From assembly GCF_024172125.1 (NCBI RefSeq), contig NZ_JAMZEA010000007.1, positions 310,001 to 374,000 of the forward strand: DNA of 64,000 bases. Reading direction: 5' to 3'. The stretch's first letter is position 1; every line of letters begins with the position of its first letter. Positions 1 through 7,321 of the stretch are shown here, piece after piece. The position numbers were made by a program, and so were the translations under genes. Below the pieces are notes generated by a model. The model made no database searches and had not been told where the DNA came from. It saw nothing but the letters and a program-made list of their open reading frames with translations. The DNA is from Actinomadura rupiterrae. Its GTDB lineage: Bacteria; Actinomycetota; Actinomycetes; Streptosporangiales; Streptosporangiaceae.

Positions 1-402
1 TCCGTCTACGCCCGGCGCGCGCTGCGCCGGATGCGGCTGCGCATCACGAGCGCACGGGGCGGACGCGCCGCCCGCTTCCGCGCGGGCACGGCCGCCCTGA
101 TCGCCGTCCCGCTCGAAGTCATCATCCGGCTGGGCCTGCTGAGCATGGCCGGTGCTGGCGTGTACGCGGCCATCTTCGCGCTAACTAGGCTCACCCCCGC
201 CGCCGACCGTGCTCCTGAGATCGCCCTAGGAGTCCTGGCGGCGACCGTGGTCGCCCTACGCTGCCGCTACAACACGACGGCAGCCCTATGGCTGAAGCTA
301 CTGCTGCCTCTGGTCGCCATAGGGCTGCTGGTCGCGGCGGCACTGACGGTTCATCCGGCCATCTGGTGGCCGCTACCGCCGTGGGACGTCAGCGAGGAGT
401 GA
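1..402 (+). CDS. Small multi-pass membrane protein, 5' end possibly cut by the window
   Basis: The frame is open from the first base of the window. An ATG at 31 could start a 123-residue protein, but the gene may begin outside. An Arg-rich N-terminus is followed by about three hydrophobic segments (near residues 25-55, 63-80 and 90-107, counted from the ATG at 31) and a short acidic tail, so an integral membrane protein is likely. I recognise no family. It uses several CTA leucine codons and CTAA/CTAGG strings that are uncommon in this GC-rich window, which hints at a less constrained or acquired gene. It ends 9 bp before the convergent enoyl-CoA hydratase gene. Confidence 0.55.
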   Translation, partial: SVYARRALRRMRLRITSARGGRAARFRAGTAALIAVPLEVIIRLGLLSMAGAGVYAAIFALTRLTPAADRAPEIALGVLAATVVALRCRYNTTAALWLKLLLPLVAIGLLVAAALTVHPAIWWPLPPWDVSEE

Positions 403-411
403 CGCCGTCCG

Positions 412-1209
412 TCAGCGGCCGGTGAACTTGGCCTTGCCCGGGCCCTCTTCCACGAAGCTCTTCATACCGTCGCGCTGGTCGTCCGTGGCGAACAGGGCGG
501 AGAACTGCATGCGCTCAATCTCCAGACCGCTCTCCAGATCGACCTCAAGGCCGGAGTCGATGGCCTGCTTGGCGGCGCGCAGCGCCAGCGCGGGCCCGCC
601 CACGAAGGTCGCCGCCCACTTCTTGGCCTCGGCATAGACGTCCGCGTCCGGGACGACCCGGTCGACCAGCCCGATGGCCAGCGCCTCGTCGGCCTTCACG
701 TGCCGTCCGGAGAAGATCAGGTCCTTCGCCCTGCTCGCGCCGACCAGGCGCGCGAGCCGCTGCGTCCCGCCCGCGCCCGGGATGATGCCGAGCTGGATCT
801 CCGGCTGCCCGACCTTCGCGCCCTCGCCCGCGACGCGGAAGTCGGCCGTCAGCGCGACCTCCAGGCCGCCGCCGAGCGCGTACCCGGTGATCGCGGCGAT
901 GACCGGCTTCGGGATGCCCGCGAGCGCCCGGGTGAAGTCCTGCAGCAGCCGCGACGGGACGCCGGACATCTCCGCATACGAGAGCGGGGCCATCTCCTTG
1001 ATGTCCGCCCCGGCGGCGAAGACCCGCTCGCCGCCGTAGAGCACGACCGCCGCCACCGCGTCGTCCTCGCCCACCTGGCGGGCGGCCTCGACCAGCTCGC
1101 GCTGCATCTGCGCGTTGAGGGCGTTCATCTTCGGCCGGTCCAGCCGGATCGTCGCCACGCCGTCCTCGACCTCGACACGTACGAACTCGCCCACAAACGC
1201 CTCCATCAT
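412..1209 (-). CDS. Enoyl-CoA hydratase/isomerase (crotonase family)
   Basis: This 265-residue protein has the usual length for a crotonase. The oxyanion-hole loop AAGADIKEM and the second loop GYALGGGLEVAL are present. The segment GQPEIQLGIIPGAGGTQRL matches hydratases that use two catalytic glutamates: one in GGGLE, one in GQPEI. It should hydrate trans-2-enoyl-CoA in beta-oxidation or a related acyl-CoA pathway in the cytosol. The first two codons are both ATG, so the start is 1209 or 1206. It is divergent from the SNF2 helicase gene, with about 130 bp between them. Substrate range cannot be read from the sequence. Confidence 0.93.
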   Translation of the reverse strand: MMEAFVGEFVRVEVEDGVATIRLDRPKMNALNAQMQRELVEAARQVGEDDAVAAVVLYGGERVFAAGADIKEMAPLSYAEMSGVPSRLLQDFTRALAGIPKPVIAAITGYALGGGLEVALTADFRVAGEGAKVGQPEIQLGIIPGAGGTQRLARLVGASRAKDLIFSGRHVKADEALAIGLVDRVVPDADVYAEAKKWAATFVGGPALALRAAKQAIDSGLEVDLESGLEIERMQFSALFATDDQRDGMKSFVEEGPGKAKFTGR

Positions 1210-1343
1210 CCCTACGCGGACTACGTCCCGAGCCTAATGTCTCGGGGTTGTCCACAGGATCGGCGGCCACCGGCGGGGTGTCGGCGGCCGCTGGTAGCTT
1301 CGGAGGTCGTCGTCGGGCACGGGTGAACTGGGGGAATGCCGTC

Positions 1344-4300
1344 ATGCTGGTCGCGCACGGCACATGGCACGGCGGAGCGCTGTGCCTGTGGGCCGAGCGG
1401 AGCGGTCCGCACGGGCCCGCCGGCGACGCGTCCCCTGCCCCGGTGCATCCGTTCGCGACCCGCGACTTCACCGGCACGTCCTACGAGCCGCTGGTCAAGG
1501 GCGCGATGCGGGTCGACCTGGCGATGGCGCTGCCCACCCACGGCGATCATCCGCAGCCGTCCGTCGAGCTGGGGCCCGAGCCGTTCGACGGCCCGGCCGA
1601 GCTGCGCGGGTGGCGGGTGCCCGCGCTCGTCCTGGAGCCGTTCCCGGCGATGGCGCTGCTCCAGGCCGCCGAGCACAGCGGCGACGTCGTCCCTGGCACC
1701 GACCTGCGCTTCCTGTGTCTGCTCGCGGACGAGGCCGTCCGGCTCGCCCAGCGCGGCCACGTGCTGCCCGCCCTGCTGCGCGAGGACGGCGACCTCGTCG
1801 CCCGCTGGCGGCCGGTCGTCGACGACGCCGCCCGGTTCCGCGACCTCGCGCGCGCGATGCCCGCCGCCTGCCGCGCCGCCGAGGGCGGACGGCCCGCCGC
1901 CGAGGTGCTGCGCGAGGCCCTGTCCGGCATGGTCGACACGGCCGTCCGCGGGGTCGTCCCCCACCCGCTGCTCCCCCTGCGCAAGGGCAAGGCCCCCGAC
2001 CGCATCCCCCTGGCCGAACGCTGGGTCGAGGCGCTTACGGGCCCGAACGCGCTGGTCGTCCGCGAGCCCCGCGACGACGCGGAAGACCTCATCGCCGAGC
2101 TCGACGCCTGGCACACGGCCGCCCACCGCCCGTCCGGCCCCTTGCGCGTCTGCTTCCGCCTCTACGAACCCACCGTCCCCGAAGACGACGAGCAGGCGCC
2201 GAACGAAACCGCGTCCGAAACCCCGCACGAGACCCCGTCCGACGTGTGGCGGGTCGAGTTCGCCCTCCAAGGCACCGAAGACCTGAGCCTTTACGTCCCT
2301 GCCGCGCTGGTCTGGTCGGGCGAGGCCAACTTCCTCCCCGACGCCGAGGAAACCCTCCTCACCGGCCTGGGACGCGCCCTGCGCCTGTTCCCCGACATGG
2401 CCCCGGCGCTGGACGGCCCCGTCCTTTGCGAAGCCGAACTCGACACTGCCGCCGCGTTCCGCTTCCTGAAGCAGGCCGCGCCCATGCTCGCCGCCGCCGG
2501 CTTCGGCGTCCTGCTCCCGCAGTGGGCGGGCAAGGCCAAGCTCGGCATGAAGCTCACCACCCGCGCGCAGGAGGGCGAGGGGTCCGGCGCCGCCGCCGGC
2601 TCCGGCTTCGACCTCCAGGGCATGGTGAACTTCCGCTGGGACCTCGCCATGGGCGACGAGGCCATCGACGAGGACGAGCTGGAAGAGCTGGCCCGCCTCA
2701 AGGCCCCGCTCGTCCGCCTCCGGGGCCAATGGGTCGAGCTGGACGAGGTGCAGCTGCAGGCGGCGCTCGACTTCCTCCGCCACCCCCGCACGGGCACGAT
2801 GTCCGCCGCCGAGGCCATGCGCGCCGTCATCCACGCCGGCGACGAGGGCCTCCCCCTCGTCGGCGTCGACGCCGACGGCACCTTCGGCGACCTGCTCTCC
2901 GGCACCGCCGACCGCCGGCTCACCCCGGTCTCCACGCCGTCCGGATTCAACGGCACCCTGCGTCCCTTCCAGGAGCGCGGCCTGGCCTGGCTCACCTTCA
3001 TGGAGAGCATCGGCCTGGGCGGCATCCTCGCCGACTCGATGGGTCTGGGGAAGACGGCCCAGACGCTGGCGCTGCTTGCCTGGGAGCGGGCTTCGGGGCG
3101 GCAGGCGCCCGGGCCGACGCTGCTGGTCGGGCCTATGTCGCTGGTCGGGAACTGGCAGCGGGAGGCGGCGAAGTTCACGCCCAAGCTGCGGGTCTACGTG
3201 CACCACGGCACGGGCCGCCATCGGGACGAGGAGCTGGTGCGGGCCGCTACGCAGGCCGATCTGGTGCTGACGACATACGGGACGGCCGCGCGCGACGCGG
3301 AGATGCTGGCCGAGGTCGGGTGGCGGCGGGTCGTGTGCGACGAGGCGCAGGCGTTGAAGAACAGCGGGACGCGGCAGGCGCGGGCGGTGCGGAGCATTCC
3401 CGCGCGCACGAGGCTGGCGCTGACCGGCACGCCCGTGGAGAACCACCTCACCGAGCTCTGGTCGATCATGGAGTTCGCGAACCCGGGGCTGCTGGGGCCG
3501 CGGGCGGCGTTCCGGGAGCGGTTCGCCGTGCCGATCGAGCGGGACGGCGACGAGCGCGCGGCGATGGCGCTCAAGCGCGCGACGCAGCCGTTCATCCTGC
3601 GCCGCCTGAAGACCGACAAGTCGATCATCTCGGACCTGCCGGAGAAGCAGGAGATCAAGGTCTACTGCAACCTGACACCGGAGCAGGCGTCGCTGTACCA
3701 GGCGACGCTCGACGACATGCTGGAGCAGATCGCCGAGAGCGACGACAAGCAGCGGCGCGGGCTGGTGCTGGCGACGATGGCCAAACTCAAGCAGGTCTGC
3801 AACCATCCGGCGCAGCTGCTGAAGGACGGCTCGCGGCTGCCCGGCCGGTCCGGGAAGCTGGAGCGGCTGGAGGAGATCTGCGCCGAGGTGCTGGAGCAGG
3901 GCGAGAAGGCGCTGGTGTTCACCCAGTACGCCGAGTTCGGCTCGATGCTCCAGCCGTACCTCGCGGCGCGGCTGGAGCGGCCCGTCCTGTGGCTGCACGG
4001 CGGGACGTCCAAGCAGCAGCGCGACGACCTGGTGCAGCACTTCCAGAACGACACCGAGCCGTCGGTCTTCCTGCTGTCGCTCAAGGCGGCCGGCACCGGG
4101 CTCACTCTGACCGCCGCGAACCATGTCGTCCACGTCGACCGCTGGTGGAACCCGGCCGTCGAAGACCAGGCCACCGACCGGGCGTTCCGCATCGGGCAGA
4201 CCAGGAACGTGCAGGTCCGCAAGTTCGTCTGCGTCGGCACGATGGAGGAGCGGGTGGACGAGATGATCGAGCGCAAGAAGGCGCTCGCCGAGTCCATCGT

Positions 4301-4388
4301 CGGCACCGGCGAGGACTGGCTGACCGAGCTGTCGGTGGCCGAGCTGCGCGACGTCCTGCGGCTGTCCCCCGAGGCGGTGAGCGACTGA
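1344..4388 (+). CDS. SNF2-family DEAD/DEAH-box helicase
   Basis: A protein of about 1014 residues. It has a poorly conserved N-terminal half rich in Ala/Asp, an SNF2_N ATPase domain and a helicase C-terminal domain. The Walker A segment DSMGLGKT lies near residue 564 and the DEAQ box near residue 666. The C-terminal helicase motifs include LKAAGTGLTLTAA and the Q/R motif DQATDRAFRIGQ. Family members are double-stranded-DNA translocases that remodel nucleoprotein. I chose ATG 1344 because GGGGGAA lies 7 bp upstream; an in-frame GTG at 1323 is the alternative. The stop overlaps the SWIM gene start (TGATG), so the two are translationally coupled. Confidence 0.92.
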   Translation: MLVAHGTWHGGALCLWAERSGPHGPAGDASPAPVHPFATRDFTGTSYEPLVKGAMRVDLAMALPTHGDHPQPSVELGPEPFDGPAELRGWRVPALVLEPFPAMALLQAAEHSGDVVPGTDLRFLCLLADEAVRLAQRGHVLPALLREDGDLVARWRPVVDDAARFRDLARAMPAACRAAEGGRPAAEVLREALSGMVDTAVRGVVPHPLLPLRKGKAPDRIPLAERWVEALTGPNALVVREPRDDAEDLIAELDAWHTAAHRPSGPLRVCFRLYEPTVPEDDEQAPNETASETPHETPSDVWRVEFALQGTEDLSLYVPAALVWSGEANFLPDAEETLLTGLGRALRLFPDMAPALDGPVLCEAELDTAAAFRFLKQAAPMLAAAGFGVLLPQWAGKAKLGMKLTTRAQEGEGSGAAAGSGFDLQGMVNFRWDLAMGDEAIDEDELEELARLKAPLVRLRGQWVELDEVQLQAALDFLRHPRTGTMSAAEAMRAVIHAGDEGLPLVGVDADGTFGDLLSGTADRRLTPVSTPSGFNGTLRPFQERGLAWLTFMESIGLGGILADSMGLGKTAQTLALLAWERASGRQAPGPTLLVGPMSLVGNWQREAAKFTPKLRVYVHHGTGRHRDEELVRAATQADLVLTTYGTAARDAEMLAEVGWRRVVCDEAQALKNSGTRQARAVRSIPARTRLALTGTPVENHLTELWSIMEFANPGLLGPRAAFRERFAVPIERDGDERAAMALKRATQPFILRRLKTDKSIISDLPEKQEIKVYCNLTPEQASLYQATLDDMLEQIAESDDKQRRGLVLATMAKLKQVCNHPAQLLKDGSRLPGRSGKLERLEEICAEVLEQGEKALVFTQYAEFGSMLQPYLAARLERPVLWLHGGTSKQQRDDLVQHFQNDTEPSVFLLSLKAAGTGLTLTAANHVVHVDRWWNPAVEDQATDRAFRIGQTRNVQVRKFVCVGTMEERVDEMIERKKALAESIVGTGEDWLTELSVAELRDVLRLSPEAVSD

Positions 4389-5209
4389 TGGCGCGGTTCG
4401 AGGAGTACGGGACCCCCATCGAGGTCGAGGACGGCCTTCGCGCGCGCACGAGGCGCGGGTCGATCGGGTCGCAGTGGTGGTCGCGGCGGTTCATCGACCT
4501 GGTCGAGTCGTTCGCCGACACCGGGCGGCTCCAGCGCGGCCGCGCGTACGCGCGCAAGGGCCAGGTCGTGAACCTGCGGGTCGAGTCGCACGAGGTGACG
4601 GCGCGCGTCCAGGGCTCGGTCGCCGAGCCGTACGAGGTCGCGCTCGGCATCGACGCGATCGGCGAGGCCGACTGGCGGCGGGTCGAGGACGAGCTCGCGT
4701 CCCGCGCGGTGTTCCGGGCCCGGCTGCTCGCCGGGGAGATGCCGCCCGAGATCGAGGAGGTGTTCGCCGGGCTCGGCCTGTCGCTGTTCCCCGAGTCGGC
4801 GGCCGACCTGCACCTGATGTGCGACTGCCCGGACTGGGGCGACCCGTGCAAGCACGCCGCCGCCGTCCTCTACCTGCTGGCCGAGGCGTTCGACGACGAC
4901 CCGTTCCTGATCCTCGCCTGGAACGGCCGCACCCGCGAGCAGCTCCTCACGGCGCTGCGCCGCGCGCCGTCGCGGGAGGCCGCCGACCCGTTCGAGATCG
5001 AGGACGAGCCGCTCACCGCCGAGGGCTTCTGGGCGCCGCCGAGTGGCTTGGCGCGGCTGCGCGACCGTCCGCCCGGTACGCCGGTCCCGCCCGGTTTCAT
5101 CCTGCGCATCGCCGAGCCGCCCCCGGTGAAGATCCGCCGCCGCCCGCTCACCGACGTCCTCCAACCCGCCTACGAGGCCCTCGCCGAAACCCCGTTCACC
5201 ACCGACTGA
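4388..5209 (+). CDS. SWIM zinc-finger protein, partner of the SNF2 helicase
   Basis: This 273-residue protein carries a textbook SWIM zinc motif, CDCPDWGDPCKHAAAVLY (CxC...CxH), near residues 142-160. The N-terminal region contains the WWSRRFIDLVE segment typical of actinobacterial SWIM proteins. SWIM domains bind DNA or proteins. The ATG overlaps the helicase stop by one base, so a joint function with the upstream SNF2 protein is likely. That pairing is common in actinobacteria; the biochemical role is not established from sequence. The C-terminal part (from about residue 200) is proline-rich. Confidence 0.88.
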   Translation: MARFEEYGTPIEVEDGLRARTRRGSIGSQWWSRRFIDLVESFADTGRLQRGRAYARKGQVVNLRVESHEVTARVQGSVAEPYEVALGIDAIGEADWRRVEDELASRAVFRARLLAGEMPPEIEEVFAGLGLSLFPESAADLHLMCDCPDWGDPCKHAAAVLYLLAEAFDDDPFLILAWNGRTREQLLTALRRAPSREAADPFEIEDEPLTAEGFWAPPSGLARLRDRPPGTPVPPGFILRIAEPPPVKIRRRPLTDVLQPAYEALAETPFTTD

Positions 5210-5387
5210 GCCCGCGGCGGGCGCGACCGGGACTCCGGCAGGCGCGAACGGGCTCCGCCGGGCTGCGGTAGGGCGAACGGCCTCCGGCTGGACCGCGGGA
5301 GCGCGAACGTCCTCCGGCGGGGCTGCGGCAGCGCGAGCGGACTTCGGCGGAGCTGCGAGCGCGCGAGCGGACTTCGGCGGGCCGTGG
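5210..5387. repeat. Degenerate ~30-bp tandem repeats in a convergent gap
   Basis: About six imperfect copies of a roughly 30-bp GC-rich unit built on GCGCGAGCGGACTTCGGCGG fill the gap between two converging genes. No hairpin terminator with a T tract is visible, and the apparent reading frames across it are by-products of the repeats. Confidence 0.6.
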
Positions 5388-6230
5388 TCAGCCGTAGTGG
5401 CGGCCGGTGCACCCGACCTCGCCCGCGATGGTCGACCAGACGCCGAGCAGGCCGACGATCTCGTGGAAGTCGTCGGTGGTGAACTCGGTCGTGCGCGGGC
5501 CGGTGAGCCGGACGCCGGGGATGACCTCGCAGGACTGGGCGATCGAGGTGGAGCTCCACTCGACGCCGAGGGTGAAGGGCGGCTCGACCTCGTGCCTGCG
5601 CCAGCGGTCGGGCGAGGCGAGCACGGCCCGCGCGGCCTCGTTGATCATGCGCTGCGCGCGGGCGGGCGGGACGAGCTCGGCGGCGTAGCGGTCGCTGCCC
5701 TTCTTGACCGCGACCGTGGCGACCTCGCCGAGCACCTCGCGCGCCTCCGCGCAGGCGGCGACGTCCCCGGTGACCAGGCCGACCGGCACGCCGAGCGTGG
5801 ACGCGTAGGCGGCCATCAGCCGGATCTCCCCGGCGACCTCGCCGTTGAGCGTGACGTTCTGGATCTCGCGTCCCATCCAGGTGTGGTTCAGGACGCCGCG
5901 GGGCGTGCCGGCGCGGGCGTGGTAGCCGACGTAGACCGCCACGTCGCACCAGGTGCCGAGCCCCTCGGCCATGCGCATGGGCTTGTAGGGGCCGCGGACG
6001 AGGGTGCAGCGCTCGTCGATGAGGTCCACGCGCAGGTTCTTGCCGCTGCCGTGGGCGTCGGCCACCACGACCTTCTCCGCCCCGGCGTCGAACGCGGCGG
6101 TGATGACGGCGTTGGCATCGGCGGTCATCAGCTCGCAGCCGCGCTCGTAGCCGCGCCCGCCCGCGCGCATCTCCTCGGGGTCGGTGAGCCCGGTGATGCC
6201 CTCCATGTCCACCGAGACGAACACCTTCAT
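5388..6230 (-). CDS. M55-family D-aminopeptidase (DppA-like)
   Basis: A 280-residue zinc peptidase. The metal and catalytic residues of the DppA family appear at nearly the same numbering: Asp8 and Glu10 in SVDMEGI, His60 in DAHGSG, His104 in GYHARAG, His116 in NHTW and Glu131 in NGEVAG. Family members are cytosolic decameric peptidases that hydrolyse D-amino-acid dipeptides or tripeptides, often in cell-wall turnover. ATG 6230 is supported by GGAGGT 9 bp upstream; longer reading-frame starts have no ribosome-binding site. It is divergent from the XRE regulator, with 184 bp of shared upstream DNA. Confidence 0.92.
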   Translation of the reverse strand: MKVFVSVDMEGITGLTDPEEMRAGGRGYERGCELMTADANAVITAAFDAGAEKVVVADAHGSGKNLRVDLIDERCTLVRGPYKPMRMAEGLGTWCDVAVYVGYHARAGTPRGVLNHTWMGREIQNVTLNGEVAGEIRLMAAYASTLGVPVGLVTGDVAACAEAREVLGEVATVAVKKGSDRYAAELVPPARAQRMINEAARAVLASPDRWRRHEVEPPFTLGVEWSSTSIAQSCEVIPGVRLTGPRTTEFTTDDFHEIVGLLGVWSTIAGEVGCTGRHYG

Positions 6231-6370
6231 CCGCCCGTACCTCCAGTCGCGTTCTTCGGCCCTCGGCAGGACGAGCCAATCCGATCTTGCCCGTCCTGAC
6301 AACCCCGCACCCGGGCGGTGGCGGACGCCCTGGTCGCGGCATCGGTTTCTTGCGCTCCTGCGATCGAATG

Positions 6371-6384
6371 TAGTACATCTACTA
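6371..6384. promoter_or_regulatory. Inverted repeat upstream of the XRE gene
   Basis: TAGTA-CATC-TACTA is a perfect 5-bp inverted repeat in an AT-richer stretch, 30 bp upstream of the XRE start and 140 bp upstream of the divergent peptidase. It may be an autoregulatory operator or overlap a -10 element (TACTAT). Confidence 0.35.
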
Positions 6385-6414
6385 TCAACAGTCGGAGTTC
6401 TACGGTGGCAGGAG

Positions 6415-6693
6415 ATGGCGAGGCCGGTGCCGGCGGACAGGAACAAGGGCGGGGACGGGGACAAGGACCTCGTCCACAACCGCATCGCGGTGCTGCGGGC
6501 CGAGCGGGGGGTGTCGCGGCGCGAGCTGGCCGCCGCGCTCGGCGTGCACTACCAGACGGTCGGCTACCTGGAGCGGGGCGAGTACAGCCCGAGCCTGCAT
6601 CTGGCGCTCCAGATCGCCGAGTACTTCCAGGTGCCGGTGGAGGTGGTCTTCTCGCTGAGGCCGTTCCCGCTCATCGGCAGCGCGGCTTCATGA
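6415..6693 (+). CDS. Small XRE-family (Cro/CI) transcriptional regulator
   Basis: A protein of about 92 residues that is almost entirely one helix-turn-helix domain. VHNRIAVLRAERGVSRRELA, then ALGVHYQTVGYLERGEYSPS, is the classic small XRE layout, ending in LALQIAEYFQVPVEVVFSL. Such stand-alone HTH proteins commonly regulate an adjacent membrane-protein gene. The ATG at 6415 is the only good methionine before the domain, but its purine-rich leader (GGCAGGAG) abuts it, so the start is less certain than the domain. A membrane-protein gene follows 40 bp downstream on the same strand. Confidence 0.85.
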   Translation: MARPVPADRNKGGDGDKDLVHNRIAVLRAERGVSRRELAAALGVHYQTVGYLERGEYSPSLHLALQIAEYFQVPVEVVFSLRPFPLIGSAAS

Positions 6694-6733
6694 CGCGCGA
6701 CTTTGCAATGCGCGATTTCGTAGGGAGAGCACT

Positions 6734-7267
6734 ATGACGACCCCCCGCACCAAGCGCGAGGAGCGGTTGCTGACCGTCCTCCAGGCGGAGGTGCCGAGCC
6801 GGTACGCGACGCAGGGCGGACGCCGCAACCTCGTGCGCGCAGGGATCGCGTGCCTGGCGCTGTTCTATGTGAGCGCCGTGGTCTGCTGGGAACTGGCTCC
6901 GAGCGACACCGCCATGTACACGACGTTCGCGTGCGACGGGATCGGCATCGTCGCCGGGGGCATCCTGCTCGGGCAGATGCTGGTGGTCTCGCGCGGCACC
7001 ACCCGCCTGCCCGACCACCTGCTGGACGAGCGGCAGGCCCTGGAGAAGCTGCGCGCGCACTCCTCGGCGCACCGGCTGACGGTGATCCTGCTGTTCGTCG
7101 CGATGTTCGCGATCGAGCTCGGGATGTCGCGCGGCGGCGACCACTCGCCGTCCGCGGCGGTGCTGGTCACCTTCGTCGCGCTGCTGGTCACGGTCGTGGC
7201 GCTGCCGCTGCTGGTGATCACGTGGCGGATGCCCGACCCGATCCCCGACGAGGACGACGAGCTCTGA
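6734..7267 (+). CDS. Four-helix membrane protein paired with the XRE regulator
   Basis: A 177-residue protein with about four predicted transmembrane segments (near residues 35-55, 62-82, 118-138 and 145-165) and an acidic tail, PDEDDEL. The start has a good ribosome-binding site (GGGAGAG, 6 bp upstream). The arrangement, a tiny XRE regulator followed by a multi-pass membrane protein, is widespread in Gram-positive bacteria; the function of this protein type is mostly unknown. A strong terminator hairpin follows directly. Confidence 0.8.
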   Translation: MTTPRTKREERLLTVLQAEVPSRYATQGGRRNLVRAGIACLALFYVSAVVCWELAPSDTAMYTTFACDGIGIVAGGILLGQMLVVSRGTTRLPDHLLDERQALEKLRAHSSAHRLTVILLFVAMFAIELGMSRGGDHSPSAAVLVTFVALLVTVVALPLLVITWRMPDPIPDEDDEL

Positions 7268-7280
7268 GAAGGGAATGACC

Positions 7281-7312
7281 GGGCGCGGCCTCCGGTTTCG
7301 GAGGCCGCGCCC
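7281..7312. terminator. Bidirectional terminator hairpin
   Basis: A perfect 14-bp stem (GGGCGCGGCCTCCG with its complement) closes a GTTT loop between the converging membrane-protein and glgP genes. There is no long T tract, as is usual in actinomycetes. Confidence 0.85.
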
Positions 7313-7321
7313 GCCTTGCTG

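Noticed and set aside
1221..4133. Long open frames on the minus strand opposite the helicase gene
   Set aside because: They are Arg/Gly/Pro-rich by-products of high GC codon bias; the plus-strand frame has all helicase motifs.
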